NCBI RefSeq assembly: GCF_004342585.1
Contig: NZ_SLZQ01000001.1
Location: 1-64,000 of the forward strand
Reading direction: 5' to 3'
DNA from: Paucimonas lemoignei
GTDB lineage: Bacteria; Pseudomonadota; Gammaproteobacteria; Burkholderiales; Burkholderiaceae_D
Length of the DNA stretch: 64,000 nucleotides
Positions within the stretch are counted from its first letter, which is position 1, and every line of letters starts with the position of its first letter. The notes under the pieces were generated by a model. That model saw nothing but the letters and a program-made list of their open reading frames with translations, ran no database searches and was not told where the DNA came from. Made by a program: the position numbers and the translations under genes. Shown here piece after piece: positions 1-8,850 of the stretch.

Positions 1-167
1 GTCGCCTTGCCGGCTTCCTTCAGACGCGTGGCTTCTTCCATGGCGATTTCATCGAACGGGTTCATCGACATCTTGACGTTGGCCAGTTCAACGCCGGACT
101 GGTCAGACTTGACCCGTACCTTCACGTTGTAATCCACCACACGCTTGACTGGAACCAGGACTTTCAT
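1..167 (-). CDS. etfB: Electron transfer flavoprotein beta subunit (N-terminal part, runs off window)
   Basis: The minus-strand frame starts at the ATG whose complement is at 165-167. It reads [17 protein letters not shown], followed by the [11 protein letters not shown] segment, which is the typical EtfB N-terminus. About 55 residues are present and the rest lies beyond position 1. A GAGGT Shine-Dalgarno sits just upstream of the ATG. With EtfA, EtfB accepts electrons from acyl-CoA dehydrogenases and passes them to ETF-ubiquinone oxidoreductase. That fits the acyl-CoA dehydrogenase gene on the same strand 1.3 kb upstream. Confidence 0.9.
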   Translation of the reverse strand, partial: MKVLVPVKRVVDYNVKVRVKSDQSGVELANVKMSMNPFDEIAMEEATRLKEAGKA

Positions 168-232
168 TTGTAACCTCACATAATTTATTCAATCACAGGG
201 GATGACATAGCTATGCCGTGCGCCTTGCTGCT

Positions 233-1438
233 TCAAACCCGCTCAATGATGATGGCGATGCCCTGGCCGACGCCGATGCACATCGTGCACAGGGCATAGC
301 GGCCATTGATGCGCTCAAGCTGATTGAGCGCGGTGGTCACCAGTCGTGCGCCGGACGCGCCGAGCGGATGGCCGATGGCGATGGCGCCGCCATTCGGATT
401 GACATGCGCGGCATCGTCCGGCAGGCCGAGGTCGCGTGTCACCGCCAGTGCCTGCGCGGCGAAAGCTTCGTTCAACTCGATCACATCCATTTGGCCAATG
501 CTCAGGCCGGTTAGCGCAAGCACCTTCTTCGTGGCCGGGGAGGGGCCAAAGCCCATGATGCGCGGCGCGACGCCAGCGGTCGCCATGCCGAGAATGCGGG
601 CGCGCGGCGTCAGGCCGTGGCGCGCGGCAGCAGTTTCCGATGCCAGGATCAGCGTGCAGGAGCCGTCATTGACGCCGGAAGCATTGCCTGCGGTGACGCT
701 GCCCTGCGGCGCGACCACGCCTTTCAGTTTCGCCAGCGCTTCCAGCGTGGTGTCGGGACGAGGATGCTCGTCGGTAGCGAAGATTTTGGGATCACCTTTT
801 TTCTGCAGCAGCGTCACCGGCACGATTTCTTTTTCGAAGAATCCTGCCGCTTGCGCCTGTGCCCAGCGTTGCTGGCTACGCAGGGCGAGCGCATCCTGGT
901 CAGCGCGCGCGATGTTGAAATCGTTGGCGACGTTTTCCGCCGTCTCCGGCATGGTATCGACGCCATATCTTTCTTTCATCAACGTGTTCACGAAACGCCA
1001 GCCGATGGTGGTGTCCTCGATCTTGGCCGAGCGTGAAAATGCGCTTTCTGCCTTGCCCATGACGAACGGCGCGCGGGACATGCTTTCGACGCCGCCGGCA
1101 ATTGCGAACTGGATTTCGCCCGAGCGGATGCTGCGCGAGGCAATGCCGATCACATCCAGGCTCGAGCCGCACAGGCGATTGACGGTATTGGCCGGCACTT
1201 CCACCGGCAGCCCCGCCAGCAGGGCGGCCATGCGGCCGACGTTACGGTTGTCTTCGCCGGCCTGGTTGGCGCAGCCATAGATGACTTCGTCGAGCGCCGC
1301 CCAGTCGAGGCTGGGATGGCGTTCCATCAACGCCTTGATCGGCAGCGCCGCCAGATCGTCGGCGCGCATGCCGGCCAATGCGCCGCCATAGCGTCCGAAC
1401 GGAGTACGGATAGCGTCGCAGATGAATGCATGGTTCAT
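233..1438 (-). CDS. Acetyl-CoA C-acyltransferase (thiolase, 3-oxoadipyl-CoA thiolase-like)
   Basis: This 401-residue protein has the full set of thiolase motifs: nucleophilic Cys in NRLCGSS (about C90), NEAFAAQ (about 325), GHPLGASGAR (H357) and the second catalytic Cys in CTMCIGVGQG (C387). Thiolases cleave 3-oxoacyl-CoA with CoA to acetyl-CoA and a shortened acyl-CoA. The length and opening resemble the PcaF/PaaJ group, but that sub-assignment is by eye. The usual GSGM/GSGL segment after the Cys reads GSSLDVIG. It lies downstream of an acyl-CoA dehydrogenase on the same strand and is probably cotranscribed with it. With the divergent hydratase and dehydrogenase it completes a beta-oxidation cycle. 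Confidence 0.9.
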   Translation of the reverse strand: MNHAFICDAIRTPFGRYGGALAGMRADDLAALPIKALMERHPSLDWAALDEVIYGCANQAGEDNRNVGRMAALLAGLPVEVPANTVNRLCGSSLDVIGIASRSIRSGEIQFAIAGGVESMSRAPFVMGKAESAFSRSAKIEDTTIGWRFVNTLMKERYGVDTMPETAENVANDFNIARADQDALALRSQQRWAQAQAAGFFEKEIVPVTLLQKKGDPKIFATDEHPRPDTTLEALAKLKGVVAPQGSVTAGNASGVNDGSCTLILASETAAARHGLTPRARILGMATAGVAPRIMGFGPSPATKKVLALTGLSIGQMDVIELNEAFAAQALAVTRDLGLPDDAAHVNPNGGAIAIGHPLGASGARLVTTALNQLERINGRYALCTMCIGVGQGIAIIIERV

Positions 1439-1498
1439 GTCATGGTCCTAAAGAATACAGAATGCATGCCGAGGCGCCGGGCACCCCAGTTGTCGGAA

Positions 1499-2650
1499 TT
1501 AACTAGCGTGGTTCTTGATCGTTTCGCGCGCGATCACCAGTTGCAGGATCTGGGTCGTGCCTTCGAAAATGCGGAACAGGCGCACATCGCGGTAGAAGCG
1601 CTCGACCGGATATTCCGCCATGTAGCCTGCGCCGCCATGAATCTGCACGGCGCGGTCGGCGACCCGACCTACCATCTCGGAGGCAAACATCTTGGCGGAA
1701 GCTGCCACGAGCGTGGTGTTCTCGCCGCGGTCGCGCTTGCGGGCGGCGTCCAGCACCATGCACTTGGCGGCGTACATTTCCGCCTGGCTGTCGGCGATCA
1801 TGGCCTGCACAAGCTGGAAGTCGGCGATCGGCTTGCCGAACTGCTTACGTTCGGTGGCGTACTGCACGGATTCCTTGATCAGGCGTTCGGCCATGCCGAC
1901 GCACAGGGCGGCGATATGCAGGCGTCCCTTGTCGAGCACGCGCATGGCAGTGCGGAAGCCGTTGCCCTCGGCGTTGCCGAGCAGGGCGCTGGCAGGCACG
2001 CGGCAATTGTCGAACACCACGTCGCAGGTGAGGGCGCCGGACTGGCCCATTTTCTTGTCCGGCTTGCCAAGCGTGATGCCCGGCGTATCCGCCTCGACCA
2101 GGAAGCAGGAAATCGAATCGGCGCGGCGCTCCTCGCTGGTACGCGCCATCACGGAAAACAAGCCGGCCACCGGGGCATTGGTAATGTAACGCTTGGTACC
2201 GTTGAGGATATAGAAGTCGCCATCCTTGCGGGCAGTGGTGCGCAGCGAGATGGCGTCCGAGCCGGCATCCGGCTCCGTCAGAGCAAACGAGCCGATGATA
2301 TCGCCGGACGCCAGGCGCGGCAGGTAGCGTTGCTTCTGTTCTTCGGAGCCGGCCAGCACGATCGCCTGTGAACCGATGCCGATATTGGTTCCGGCCATTG
2401 AGCGAAAGGCGGGCGATGTCTGACCGAGCTCGAATACCACATTCACTTCTTCTTCCATGTTCAGCCCCAGGCCGCCATATTCTTCAGCGATCGATAAGCC
2501 AAACAGGCCGAGTTCGCGCAGTTCGTCGACGACTTCATCGGGGATCTTATTGGTCTCGGCGACCTCAGCTTCCAGCGGAATCAGTCGGTCATGCACGTAG
2601 CGCCTGACGGAGGAAAGCAGCAAGTCAAAAGTTTCTTGGTCTAAGGCCAT
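1499..2650 (-). CDS. Acyl-CoA dehydrogenase
   Basis: This is a 383-residue FAD-dependent acyl-CoA dehydrogenase of normal length. Visible motifs are the signature FALTEPDAGSDA (about 122-133), the FAD-binding WYITN-like region FYILNGTKRYITNA, and the C-terminal FEGTTQILQL, which carries the usual catalytic glutamate. It introduces the trans-2 double bond into acyl-CoA and hands electrons to ETF. It lies between the thiolase and the TetR gene, all on the minus strand, with the etfB start at 167 further downstream. The chain-length or branched-chain specificity cannot be told from sequence alone. Confidence 0.92.
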   Translation of the reverse strand: MALDQETFDLLLSSVRRYVHDRLIPLEAEVAETNKIPDEVVDELRELGLFGLSIAEEYGGLGLNMEEEVNVVFELGQTSPAFRSMAGTNIGIGSQAIVLAGSEEQKQRYLPRLASGDIIGSFALTEPDAGSDAISLRTTARKDGDFYILNGTKRYITNAPVAGLFSVMARTSEERRADSISCFLVEADTPGITLGKPDKKMGQSGALTCDVVFDNCRVPASALLGNAEGNGFRTAMRVLDKGRLHIAALCVGMAERLIKESVQYATERKQFGKPIADFQLVQAMIADSQAEMYAAKCMVLDAARKRDRGENTTLVAASAKMFASEMVGRVADRAVQIHGGAGYMAEYPVERFYRDVRLFRIFEGTTQILQLVIARETIKNHAS

Positions 2651-2692
2651 GGAAATCTCCAGTAAATCTCTCTGAATCAGTGTGGATATGGT

Positions 2693-3316
2693 TTATTCGT
2701 GCGGGTAAAGTCCGCCGGCAAGCAGGTCGAAATATTCGCCGGCAAGTTGTTCGGCGCTGGCGCCGCTGCCAGGCTTGAACCAGCGCACCATCCAGTTCAA
2801 CATCGATAACACGGCGCGGCTCGTAGTGCCGACATCGACCTTGCGGAACGATTTGCTGGCCACTGCTTCAGTTACGATCTGTCGTAGCAAACCTTCGTAT
2901 TCATCGCGCAGCCGCATGGCTTCTTCGCGAAATTCAGCATTGGCCATGCCGCCGAAGCCGACCAGCATCACGACAAAGCCGGTGTGATGTTGCTCGAAGT
3001 AGCGGGCGTGCGCTGTCATGAAGCGACGCAGCTTTACTGCCGGCTCGACTTCCTGGGCGACTTCCCGCTCGACCACCTCGTTCAATCCTTGCAGGGTCTG
3101 CAGAATGATGGCGTCGTAAATATCCTGCTTGGTAGGAAAATAATGGTAGATCGCTGCCTTCGAGACGCCCATTGCGGCGGCGACGTCGTTGATCGACGTG
3201 GTTTCATATCCGGTATTGGCAAACAGCTTGGCTGCATGATCGAGGATGCGTTGTTGTTGGTTGTCGCTGGCTGGTGGGCGACCAAGACGTTTTTTATTTG
3301 GGGCGAGGGAGCTCAT
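2693..3316 (-). CDS. TetR/AcrR family transcriptional regulator
   Basis: This 207-residue protein has an N-terminal TetR helix-turn-helix at about residues 18-62, including TSINDVAAAMGVSKAAIYHY and FPTKQDIYDAI. An alpha-helical ligand-binding domain follows. The frame stays open up to 3400, but that longer start would cover the whole intergenic region and abut the divergent hydratase gene. The internal ATG at 3316 (MSSLAPNKKRLGRPPA) is therefore preferred. TetR proteins beside beta-oxidation genes usually repress them and are released by acyl-CoA, so local control of both flanking transcription units is likely (inference). Confidence 0.88.
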   Translation of the reverse strand: MSSLAPNKKRLGRPPASDNQQQRILDHAAKLFANTGYETTSINDVAAAMGVSKAAIYHYFPTKQDIYDAIILQTLQGLNEVVEREVAQEVEPAVKLRRFMTAHARYFEQHHTGFVVMLVGFGGMANAEFREEAMRLRDEYEGLLRQIVTEAVASKSFRKVDVGTTSRAVLSMLNWMVRWFKPGSGASAEQLAGEYFDLLAGGLYPHE

Positions 3317-3402
3317 CGTTTGAAAACCCTGATTGACTTTGATGAATGAATTATATACCATCCGACCGGTAAGTAAATATATTTCTAAGCAAAGGAACAC
3401 AA
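3317..3402. promoter_or_regulatory. Divergent promoter region between TetR and enoyl-CoA hydratase genes
   Basis: These 86 bases separate two divergently transcribed genes and must hold both promoters. An imperfect dyad lies at about 3357-3374 (ACCATCCGA/CCGGTAAGT, 5 of 9 positions symmetric) and is a candidate TetR operator. No convincing -35/-10 pair stands out. The assignment is positional and the dyad is weak. Confidence 0.35.
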
Positions 3403-4173
3403 GTGAGCGAAGTCTTGATCGAACTTCCAGGAAGCGGTGTTGCCATCGTGCGCATCAACCGGCCGGAAGCGCATAACGCCCTGAACGCAGCGGTGCGCGC
3501 AGGTCTGGCCAAAGCATTTGCCGAGCTGGAAACAAACGAAGAGGTGCGGTGCGTCGTGTTGGCCGGATCGGAGAAGGTGTTCGCCGCCGGTGCCGATATC
3601 AAGGCGATGGCCGAAGCTTCGCCGGCTGAAATGACGAACAATGGCGCCGATCACTCCTGGCGCGTGTTGCGCGAATTTTCCAAGCCGGTCATCGCCGCAG
3701 TCAATGGCTGGTCGCTGGGTGGCGGCTGCGAACTGGCGATGCATGCGGACATCATCATCGCAGGCGAAGGCGCGCGCTTCGGCCAGCCGGAAATCAAGGT
3801 CGGCATCATTCCCGGCGCCGGCGGCACCCAGCGCTTGACGCGCGCGGTCGGAAAATTCAAAGCGATGAAAATCCTGCTGACCGGCGAAGCCATCAGCGCG
3901 CGCGAAGCCGAAGCGATGGGGCTGGTCAGTGAAGTGGTTGCGGACGAGGCGGTGTTCGAGCGGGCGCTGGCGCTGGCCAATGTCATCGCAGCACTGCCGT
4001 CGATTGCCGCGCGCAAGATCAAGGAACTGGTACTGGCCGGCGCCGACCTGCCGTTGAACGCGGCGCTGAGCATGGAGCGTCAGGCTTTCTGGCTGATGTT
4101 CGATACCGTCGATCAGAAGGAAGGCATGCGCGCCTTCATTGAAAAACGCTCCCCTGTATTTACAGGAAAATAA
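3403..4173 (+). CDS. Enoyl-CoA hydratase/isomerase family protein
   Basis: This is a 256-residue crotonase-fold protein starting at GTG (3403) behind AAAGGAACACAA. It shows the oxyanion-hole segment FAAGADIKAM (about 64-73). It also shows the second motif ELAMHADIIIAGEGARFGQP with PEIKVGIIPGAGGTQRL, where the glutamates aligning with the hydratase catalytic pair lie. It hydrates trans-2-enoyl-CoA to 3-hydroxyacyl-CoA. The stop is followed after 2 bases by the ATG of the 3-hydroxyacyl-CoA dehydrogenase, so the two are translationally linked. It resembles the PaaF-type short hydratases, but substrate is not assignable from sequence. Confidence 0.92.
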   Translation: MSEVLIELPGSGVAIVRINRPEAHNALNAAVRAGLAKAFAELETNEEVRCVVLAGSEKVFAAGADIKAMAEASPAEMTNNGADHSWRVLREFSKPVIAAVNGWSLGGGCELAMHADIIIAGEGARFGQPEIKVGIIPGAGGTQRLTRAVGKFKAMKILLTGEAISAREAEAMGLVSEVVADEAVFERALALANVIAALPSIAARKIKELVLAGADLPLNAALSMERQAFWLMFDTVDQKEGMRAFIEKRSPVFTGK

Positions 4174-4175
4174 TC

Positions 4176-5726
4176 ATGACATTCTCATTTGAGGCAAACC
4201 GTCCGGGACTCACGCTCGGCATCGTCGGTGCCGGCATCATGGGACGCGGCATCGCGCAAATTGCCGCCGAAGCCGGCATCACTGTGCTGCTGGCCGATGC
4301 GCGTGCCGCCGCCGTCGAGGAGGCGCAGGCATTTTGCGCCGACATCATCAACAAGAAAGCAGCGAAAGGCAAGATTTCCGAATCCGAGGCGAGCGCTGCC
4401 ATCGCCCGCATTCAGGCGACTGATGCCGGACCTGACAAGGGCTACGCCGCTTTCGCAGGCTGCGACGTAGTGATTGAGGCGGCGGCGGAGCGTCTCGACA
4501 TCAAGCATGCGGTGTTGAGGGGTGTCGAGGCGGCAGTGTCCGACCGCTGCATCATCGCCACCAATACCTCGTCGCTCTCGGTCACCAGCTTCGCGGCGGC
4601 TGCGCGCATTCCGGCGCGCGTCGCAGGCTTCCATTTCTTTAATCCCGTGCCGCTGATGAAAATCGTTGAAGTGATTGGCGGCGTGCTGACCGAAGCGGAA
4701 GTGATCGAAAGCCTGGTTCAGCTGGCGCAGCGGCTTGGCCACTACCCGGTTCGGACCACTGACACGCCAGGCTTTCTGGTCAATCATGCCGGGCGGGCAT
4801 TCGGCACCGAAGCCCTGCGCATCGTCCAGGAAGGCATCGCCAGCTTCGCCGATATCGACCGCGTGATGGTCGAGGCAGCCGGATTTCGCATGGGGCCGTT
4901 CGAGCTGTTCGACCTGACGGGGTTGGATGTGTCGCACACGGTGATCGAATCGATCTATCGCCAGTATTACGAAGAGCCGCGCTACCGGCCGATCCAGATC
5001 ACGGCGCAGCGCTACGCGGCTGGACTATTCGGCCGCAAGACCGGACGGGGATTTTATGAGTACCTCGATGGCAAGGCGCAAAAGCCGGCCGAAGCGGCGG
5101 TGCCGCAGGTCGATGTCGCTGCCGTGCCGGTCTGGGTGAGCGACCGTCATCCGCAAGCGGGCGCGGCGGTCCGCGCGGCGCTGGCCATCGCCGGCGCGCG
5201 ACTGGAGCAGGGCGCCCAGCCTTCGGCGCAGGCGCTGATCATCGTTACCCCCTTCGGCGAGGATGCCACCACTGCGGCGCTGGCGGATAACCTGGACGCG
5301 GCTCGCACGGTCGCGATCGATTGCCTGTTCGACCTCGAACGACGACGTACCCTGATGAAAACCCCGCTTACACAGCCGGAATTCGTGCAGGCCGCGCACG
5401 CGCTGTTCGCCGCCAGCGGCAAGCCTGTGACCGTGATCGAGGATAGCCCCGGCTTCATCGCCCAGCGCATCATCGCTGCCATCGTCAATATCGGCGCCGA
5501 GATCGCGCAGCAAAAAATCGCGTCGCCGGCCGATATCAACAAGGCGGTGGAATTGGGACTGGGCTATCCGCTCGGGCCGCTGGCGTTGGGCGACAAGCAT
5601 GGCGCTGCACGTATATTGGCGATTCTGGAAGCGATGCAGTCGTTCTACGGCGATCCGCGCTACCGCCCGAGTCCCTGGCTCAAACGTCGTGCGTTACTGG
5701 GCATCTCCTTGATGACCGCATGCTGA
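4176..5726 (+). CDS. 3-hydroxyacyl-CoA dehydrogenase (PaaH/PaaC-like, two C-terminal domains)
   Basis: This 516-residue protein has an NAD-binding Rossmann motif GIVGAGIMGRGIAQ near the N-terminus. It has the family signature FHFFNPVPLMKIVEV and TPGFLVNHAGRAF, and a second C-terminal 3HCDH domain with EDSPGFIAQRIIAA and ELGLGYPLGPL. It oxidises 3-hydroxyacyl-CoA to 3-oxoacyl-CoA. The double C-terminal domain and length of about 500 residues match the phenylacetate-type (PaaH/PaaC) branch rather than the 280-residue short-chain enzymes. It is the second gene of a two-gene operon with the hydratase. The cycle is finished by the minus-strand thiolase. Confidence 0.92.
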   Translation: MTFSFEANRPGLTLGIVGAGIMGRGIAQIAAEAGITVLLADARAAAVEEAQAFCADIINKKAAKGKISESEASAAIARIQATDAGPDKGYAAFAGCDVVIEAAAERLDIKHAVLRGVEAAVSDRCIIATNTSSLSVTSFAAAARIPARVAGFHFFNPVPLMKIVEVIGGVLTEAEVIESLVQLAQRLGHYPVRTTDTPGFLVNHAGRAFGTEALRIVQEGIASFADIDRVMVEAAGFRMGPFELFDLTGLDVSHTVIESIYRQYYEEPRYRPIQITAQRYAAGLFGRKTGRGFYEYLDGKAQKPAEAAVPQVDVAAVPVWVSDRHPQAGAAVRAALAIAGARLEQGAQPSAQALIIVTPFGEDATTAALADNLDAARTVAIDCLFDLERRRTLMKTPLTQPEFVQAAHALFAASGKPVTVIEDSPGFIAQRIIAAIVNIGAEIAQQKIASPADINKAVELGLGYPLGPLALGDKHGAARILAILEAMQSFYGDPRYRPSPWLKRRALLGISLMTAC

Positions 5727-5771
5727 TTTTGACAATCCGGTTGGGTTTAACCATACTGACAAAAATAAATT

Positions 5772-5786
5772 AACAATCGGATTGTT
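5772..5786. promoter_or_regulatory. Perfect palindrome abutting the LysR start codon
   Basis: AACAATC-G-GATTGTT is a perfect 7+1+7 inverted repeat ending one base before the ATG of the LysR gene at 5788. A related half-site, GACAATCCGG, lies about 45 bases upstream. Its position fits autorepression by the LysR protein. There is no experimental or comparative support here. Confidence 0.45.
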
Positions 5787-5787
5787 C

Positions 5788-6705
5788 ATGGCTGGCGCGG
5801 AAATCAAGGAAGAAATCGACCTGAACGCACTCAGGGTATTTGTCGAAATCGTCGATAGCGGCAATATGAGCGCGGCGGCGCGCAAGCTGCAAACCACGCG
5901 TTCCAATGTCAGCTATCGCCTGCGCCTGCTGGAAGAGTCGCTCGGGGTGCAATTGTTGCGGAGGACCACGCGCCAGCTGGAGCCGACGCATATCGGCGCC
6001 GGCCTGTATGAGCACGGCCGAAATATTTTGCGCGAGGCCGCTGCCGCTTCGGCGCTGGTGTCCTCGGCGGGCAGGTCGCTGCAGGGCCATGTGCGCCTGA
6101 GCGTGCCGACAGGCCTCGGACACATTCTATTGTCCGAGCTGCTTATCCAGTTCAAGCGGGATAACCCGGACATTTCGCTGGACGTAATTTTCGACAACCG
6201 GGTATCCAATCTGGTCAGTGAAGGCATCGATATCGCGGTGCGCGTGGTTTCGACGCCGCCCGACGCTGTGGTGGCAATCAAGCTTGCAGAAGTGGAGTGG
6301 GTGGTATGCGCCACGCCCGACTATCTGGCAAAGGCTGGCATACCCGGAAAGGTACGTGACTTGAGCGAGCATGCGGTGATCTGTTCCGCCGCAATCGGCC
6401 AACGTCTGCGCGTATCCAGCAATCTAGGCGGGCAGTTCGAACGCGTCGAGCTGGATCCGGGTGTGCGCTCGGAGAATTTTCTGTTTCTCAAGGCAGCAGT
6501 GGTCGGGGGGCTGGGCATAGGCGTGCTGCCGCATTATGCGATACGCGACGAAATTGCCGCCGGTACCGTCACGCGGATTCTGGGCGATCACAAGATCAGC
6601 GTATTCGGCAGCAAGCTATATCTGCTGACTATGCCCAGTCGCTACCAGACTATGGCCACCAAGGTGCTGATCGATTTTCTGAAGCGCAGCCTGTCTGACG
6701 GCTGA
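5788..6705 (+). CDS. LysR family transcriptional regulator
   Basis: This is a 305-residue protein with the N-terminal winged helix-turn-helix (DLNALRVFVEIVDSGNMSAA, then TTRSNVSYRLRLLEESLG, about residues 11-60) and a C-terminal LysR substrate domain. The frame is also open from a TTG at 5782, but the ATG at 5788 is the natural start. The HTH has TRSNVSYRL in place of the common QSAVSRQI, so its recognition helix is somewhat divergent. It follows the 3-hydroxyacyl-CoA dehydrogenase by 61 bases and converges on the 3-hydroxyisobutyrate dehydrogenase-like gene. Its targets are not clear from context. Confidence 0.9.
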   Translation: MAGAEIKEEIDLNALRVFVEIVDSGNMSAAARKLQTTRSNVSYRLRLLEESLGVQLLRRTTRQLEPTHIGAGLYEHGRNILREAAAASALVSSAGRSLQGHVRLSVPTGLGHILLSELLIQFKRDNPDISLDVIFDNRVSNLVSEGIDIAVRVVSTPPDAVVAIKLAEVEWVVCATPDYLAKAGIPGKVRDLSEHAVICSAAIGQRLRVSSNLGGQFERVELDPGVRSENFLFLKAAVVGGLGIGVLPHYAIRDEIAAGTVTRILGDHKISVFGSKLYLLTMPSRYQTMATKVLIDFLKRSLSDG

Positions 6706-6752
6706 TGCCGCGCGCCAGAGGTTGCGATGCCAATGGCGCTACTGGCCGCAAT

Positions 6753-7637
6753 TCAATCCTTGCGGTAGAGCTGGATAATCGAGGAAAAATCCTTGGTGCC
6801 CCAGCCGCTATTGGCGTGCATCTGATACAGCTGCTGGGTTGCCGCGCCCAGCATCAGAGGTTGTTTGGCAGCATGCGCGGCATCCACCGCAAAAGTGACA
6901 TCCTTCAATACGGTTTCGATGCTGCCGCCGCCTACGTAGCCGTGCGAGGCGGGCGCATCGGGCGACACGCCCGGCCAGGGGTTGTAGGTATCGGAACTCC
7001 AGCAGCGTCCCGATGAAGAGTTGATGGCACTTGCCAGGACGTGCGGGTCGACGCCGAGATTCACCCCCAGGCTCATCGCCTCGCTGGTGGCGGTCATGGA
7101 AATCGCCAGCAGCAGATTGTTGCAAATCTTGACGACCTGGCCATTGCCCGGCCCGCCGCAATCAATGATGTTTTTCCCCATATGACGCAGTACCGGTTCG
7201 AGTCGGGCAAACAGCTCGGCCTCAGCGCCGACCATGAAGGTCAGTGTGCCGGCTTTCGCTCCGATGGTGCCGCCAGAGATGGGGGCATCTGCCATCCGCA
7301 GGCCGCGTGCCGATGCCGTGGCGATCAATTCGCGTGCAGTTTGAGGATCAACCGTGCTGCAGTCCACCAGAAAGGTGCCTGGTGCAGCGCCGTCCATGAT
7401 GCCCTGTGCGCCAGTATACACCTGCCTGACGTGCTTCGGCGTCGGCAATACCGTGAACACTAGCGAGCACTGCGCGGCAACCTCCTGCGGCGAAGCGGCC
7501 GCGACGGCGCCGAGCGCGACCGCGGCATCGACTGCGGCGGCATTGATATCGCATACCACCACCGCCTGCCCAGCCTTTAGCAGGTTCGCCGCCATTGGCG
7601 CTCCCATGTTTCCCAATCCGATAAAGCCGATGTTCAT
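6753..7637 (-). CDS. NAD(P)-dependent beta-hydroxyacid dehydrogenase, 3-hydroxyisobutyrate dehydrogenase-like
   Basis: From the ATG at 7637 the protein is 294 residues, the normal length for this family. The frame extends further upstream, but the added residues are arginine- and proline-rich shadow sequence. It opens with MNIGFIGLGNMGAPMA, the dinucleotide-binding motif with the family hallmark. It also has DAPISGGTIGAKAGTLTFMV and GNGQVVKICNNLL, the substrate loop and catalytic-lysine region. It oxidises a 3-hydroxy acid such as 3-hydroxyisobutyrate, or reduces tartronate semialdehyde. It is a paralogue of the gene at 59370-60272. It follows the Old Yellow Enzyme gene on the same strand. 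Confidence 0.9.
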   Translation of the reverse strand: MNIGFIGLGNMGAPMAANLLKAGQAVVVCDINAAAVDAAVALGAVAAASPQEVAAQCSLVFTVLPTPKHVRQVYTGAQGIMDGAAPGTFLVDCSTVDPQTARELIATASARGLRMADAPISGGTIGAKAGTLTFMVGAEAELFARLEPVLRHMGKNIIDCGGPGNGQVVKICNNLLLAISMTATSEAMSLGVNLGVDPHVLASAINSSSGRCWSSDTYNPWPGVSPDAPASHGYVGGGSIETVLKDVTFAVDAAHAAKQPLMLGAATQQLYQMHANSGWGTKDFSSIIQLYRKD

Positions 7638-7719
7638 GATATTCCTTGTCTGTTGAATGGTGCGGGCGCCTCGGGATGAAAAGTCAAAGTCCGAAGCGAG
7701 GTGACGACGATACGATCTC

Positions 7720-8850
7720 TTAACGGTAAGATTGGGCGCCAGGCACGCCCGCCGTGATATCGCCGAACAGGTTTTTTGCGTGCTGCGGCGCGCTGTGCCA
7801 ATACTGGCGTGGCGCGCGCACGGTCGCCTTGAGCTCCGCCGCGGCCGCCCAGGTCCAGTGCGGGTTGTACAAGAAGCCGCGGGCAATCGCCACCATGTCG
7901 GCTTGTCCGCTGGCGACGATGTTTTCCGCCTGCGCGGCTTCCGTGATGGCGCCGACGGCAATCGTGGTGATGCCAGTCTCGGCCTTGATGCGCTCGGCAA
8001 ACGGCACCTGGTAGCCGGGGCCAAAGGCAATTTTCTGTTCGGGCGCCAGGCCGCCGCTGGAGGCATCGATCCAGTCGCAGCCACGCGCTTTCAAGGCTGC
8101 CGCTAATGCTATCGACTGCTCCACATCCCAGCCGTTCTCGATCCAGTCGGTGGCAGAAATGCGCACGCCTACCGGACGGTCGGCTGGGAAATTCGAGCGG
8201 ATCGCATCGAACACTTCAAGGGGAAAGCGCATCCGGTTTTCCAGCGAGCCGCCATAGGCATCGGTGCGCTGATTACTTAACGGCGACAGGAACTGGTGCA
8301 GCAGGTAGCCGTGCGCCATGTGAATTTCAATGCCGTCCAACCCGATCCAGCCTGCGCGCGCTGCGCTTTCGCCGAACTGATGCCGGATTTGTGTCAGGTC
8401 GGCCAGGCTGAGTGCCTGCGGCATATGATTTTGCGGGCGCAGCGGCAATGGCGACGGCGCCACGGTTTGCCAGCCGCCATCCTCTATGCGTATTTGCGCG
8501 CTGCCGTCCCATGGCTCTGCCACTGAAGCCTTGCGTCCGGCATGGGCCAGCTGAATGATGGTCGGCATTGCGGAATGCCGGCGTACTGCATTGAATACAT
8601 CGGCCAATGCGCTCTCGGTAGAGTCGTCCCATAGCCCGAGGCAACCAGGCGTGATGCGTCCCTCGGGCGCTACTGCGGTCGCCTCGATGCACAGCATGCC
8701 GGCACCGGATTGCGCCAGACTGCCGAGGTGAATCAGATGCCAATCGGTTGCCATGCCCTTGATGGCGGAATATTGGCACATCGGCGATACGACAATACGG
8801 TTTTCCAGCGTAAGGCTTTTCAGTGCAATTGGCTGAAACAAGGCAGACAT
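7720..8850 (-). CDS. NADH:flavin oxidoreductase, Old Yellow Enzyme family (YqjM/NamA-like)
   Basis: This 376-residue FMN-dependent TIM-barrel protein opens with LFQPIALKSLTLENRIVVSP. MCQYSA follows, carrying the cysteine (C25) typical of the thermophilic-like YqjM subgroup. Further motifs are HGYLLHQFLSPLSNQRTDAY, GGSLENRMRF and VGVRISATDW. The family reduces activated C=C bonds of enones and related compounds with NAD(P)H. The downstream hydroxyacid dehydrogenase on the same strand suggests a small operon. The physiological substrate cannot be read from sequence. Confidence 0.9.
   Translation of the reverse strand: MSALFQPIALKSLTLENRIVVSPMCQYSAIKGMATDWHLIHLGSLAQSGAGMLCIEATAVAPEGRITPGCLGLWDDSTESALADVFNAVRRHSAMPTIIQLAHAGRKASVAEPWDGSAQIRIEDGGWQTVAPSPLPLRPQNHMPQALSLADLTQIRHQFGESAARAGWIGLDGIEIHMAHGYLLHQFLSPLSNQRTDAYGGSLENRMRFPLEVFDAIRSNFPADRPVGVRISATDWIENGWDVEQSIALAAALKARGCDWIDASSGGLAPEQKIAFGPGYQVPFAERIKAETGITTIAVGAITEAAQAENIVASGQADMVAIARGFLYNPHWTWAAAAELKATVRAPRQYWHSAPQHAKNLFGDITAGVPGAQSYR

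Noticed and set aside
7638-8084. N-terminal extension of the 3-hydroxyisobutyrate dehydrogenase-like protein
   Set aside because: The added residues are Arg/Pro/Ser-rich and overlap the OYE gene; the true start MNIGFIGLGNMG is at 7637.
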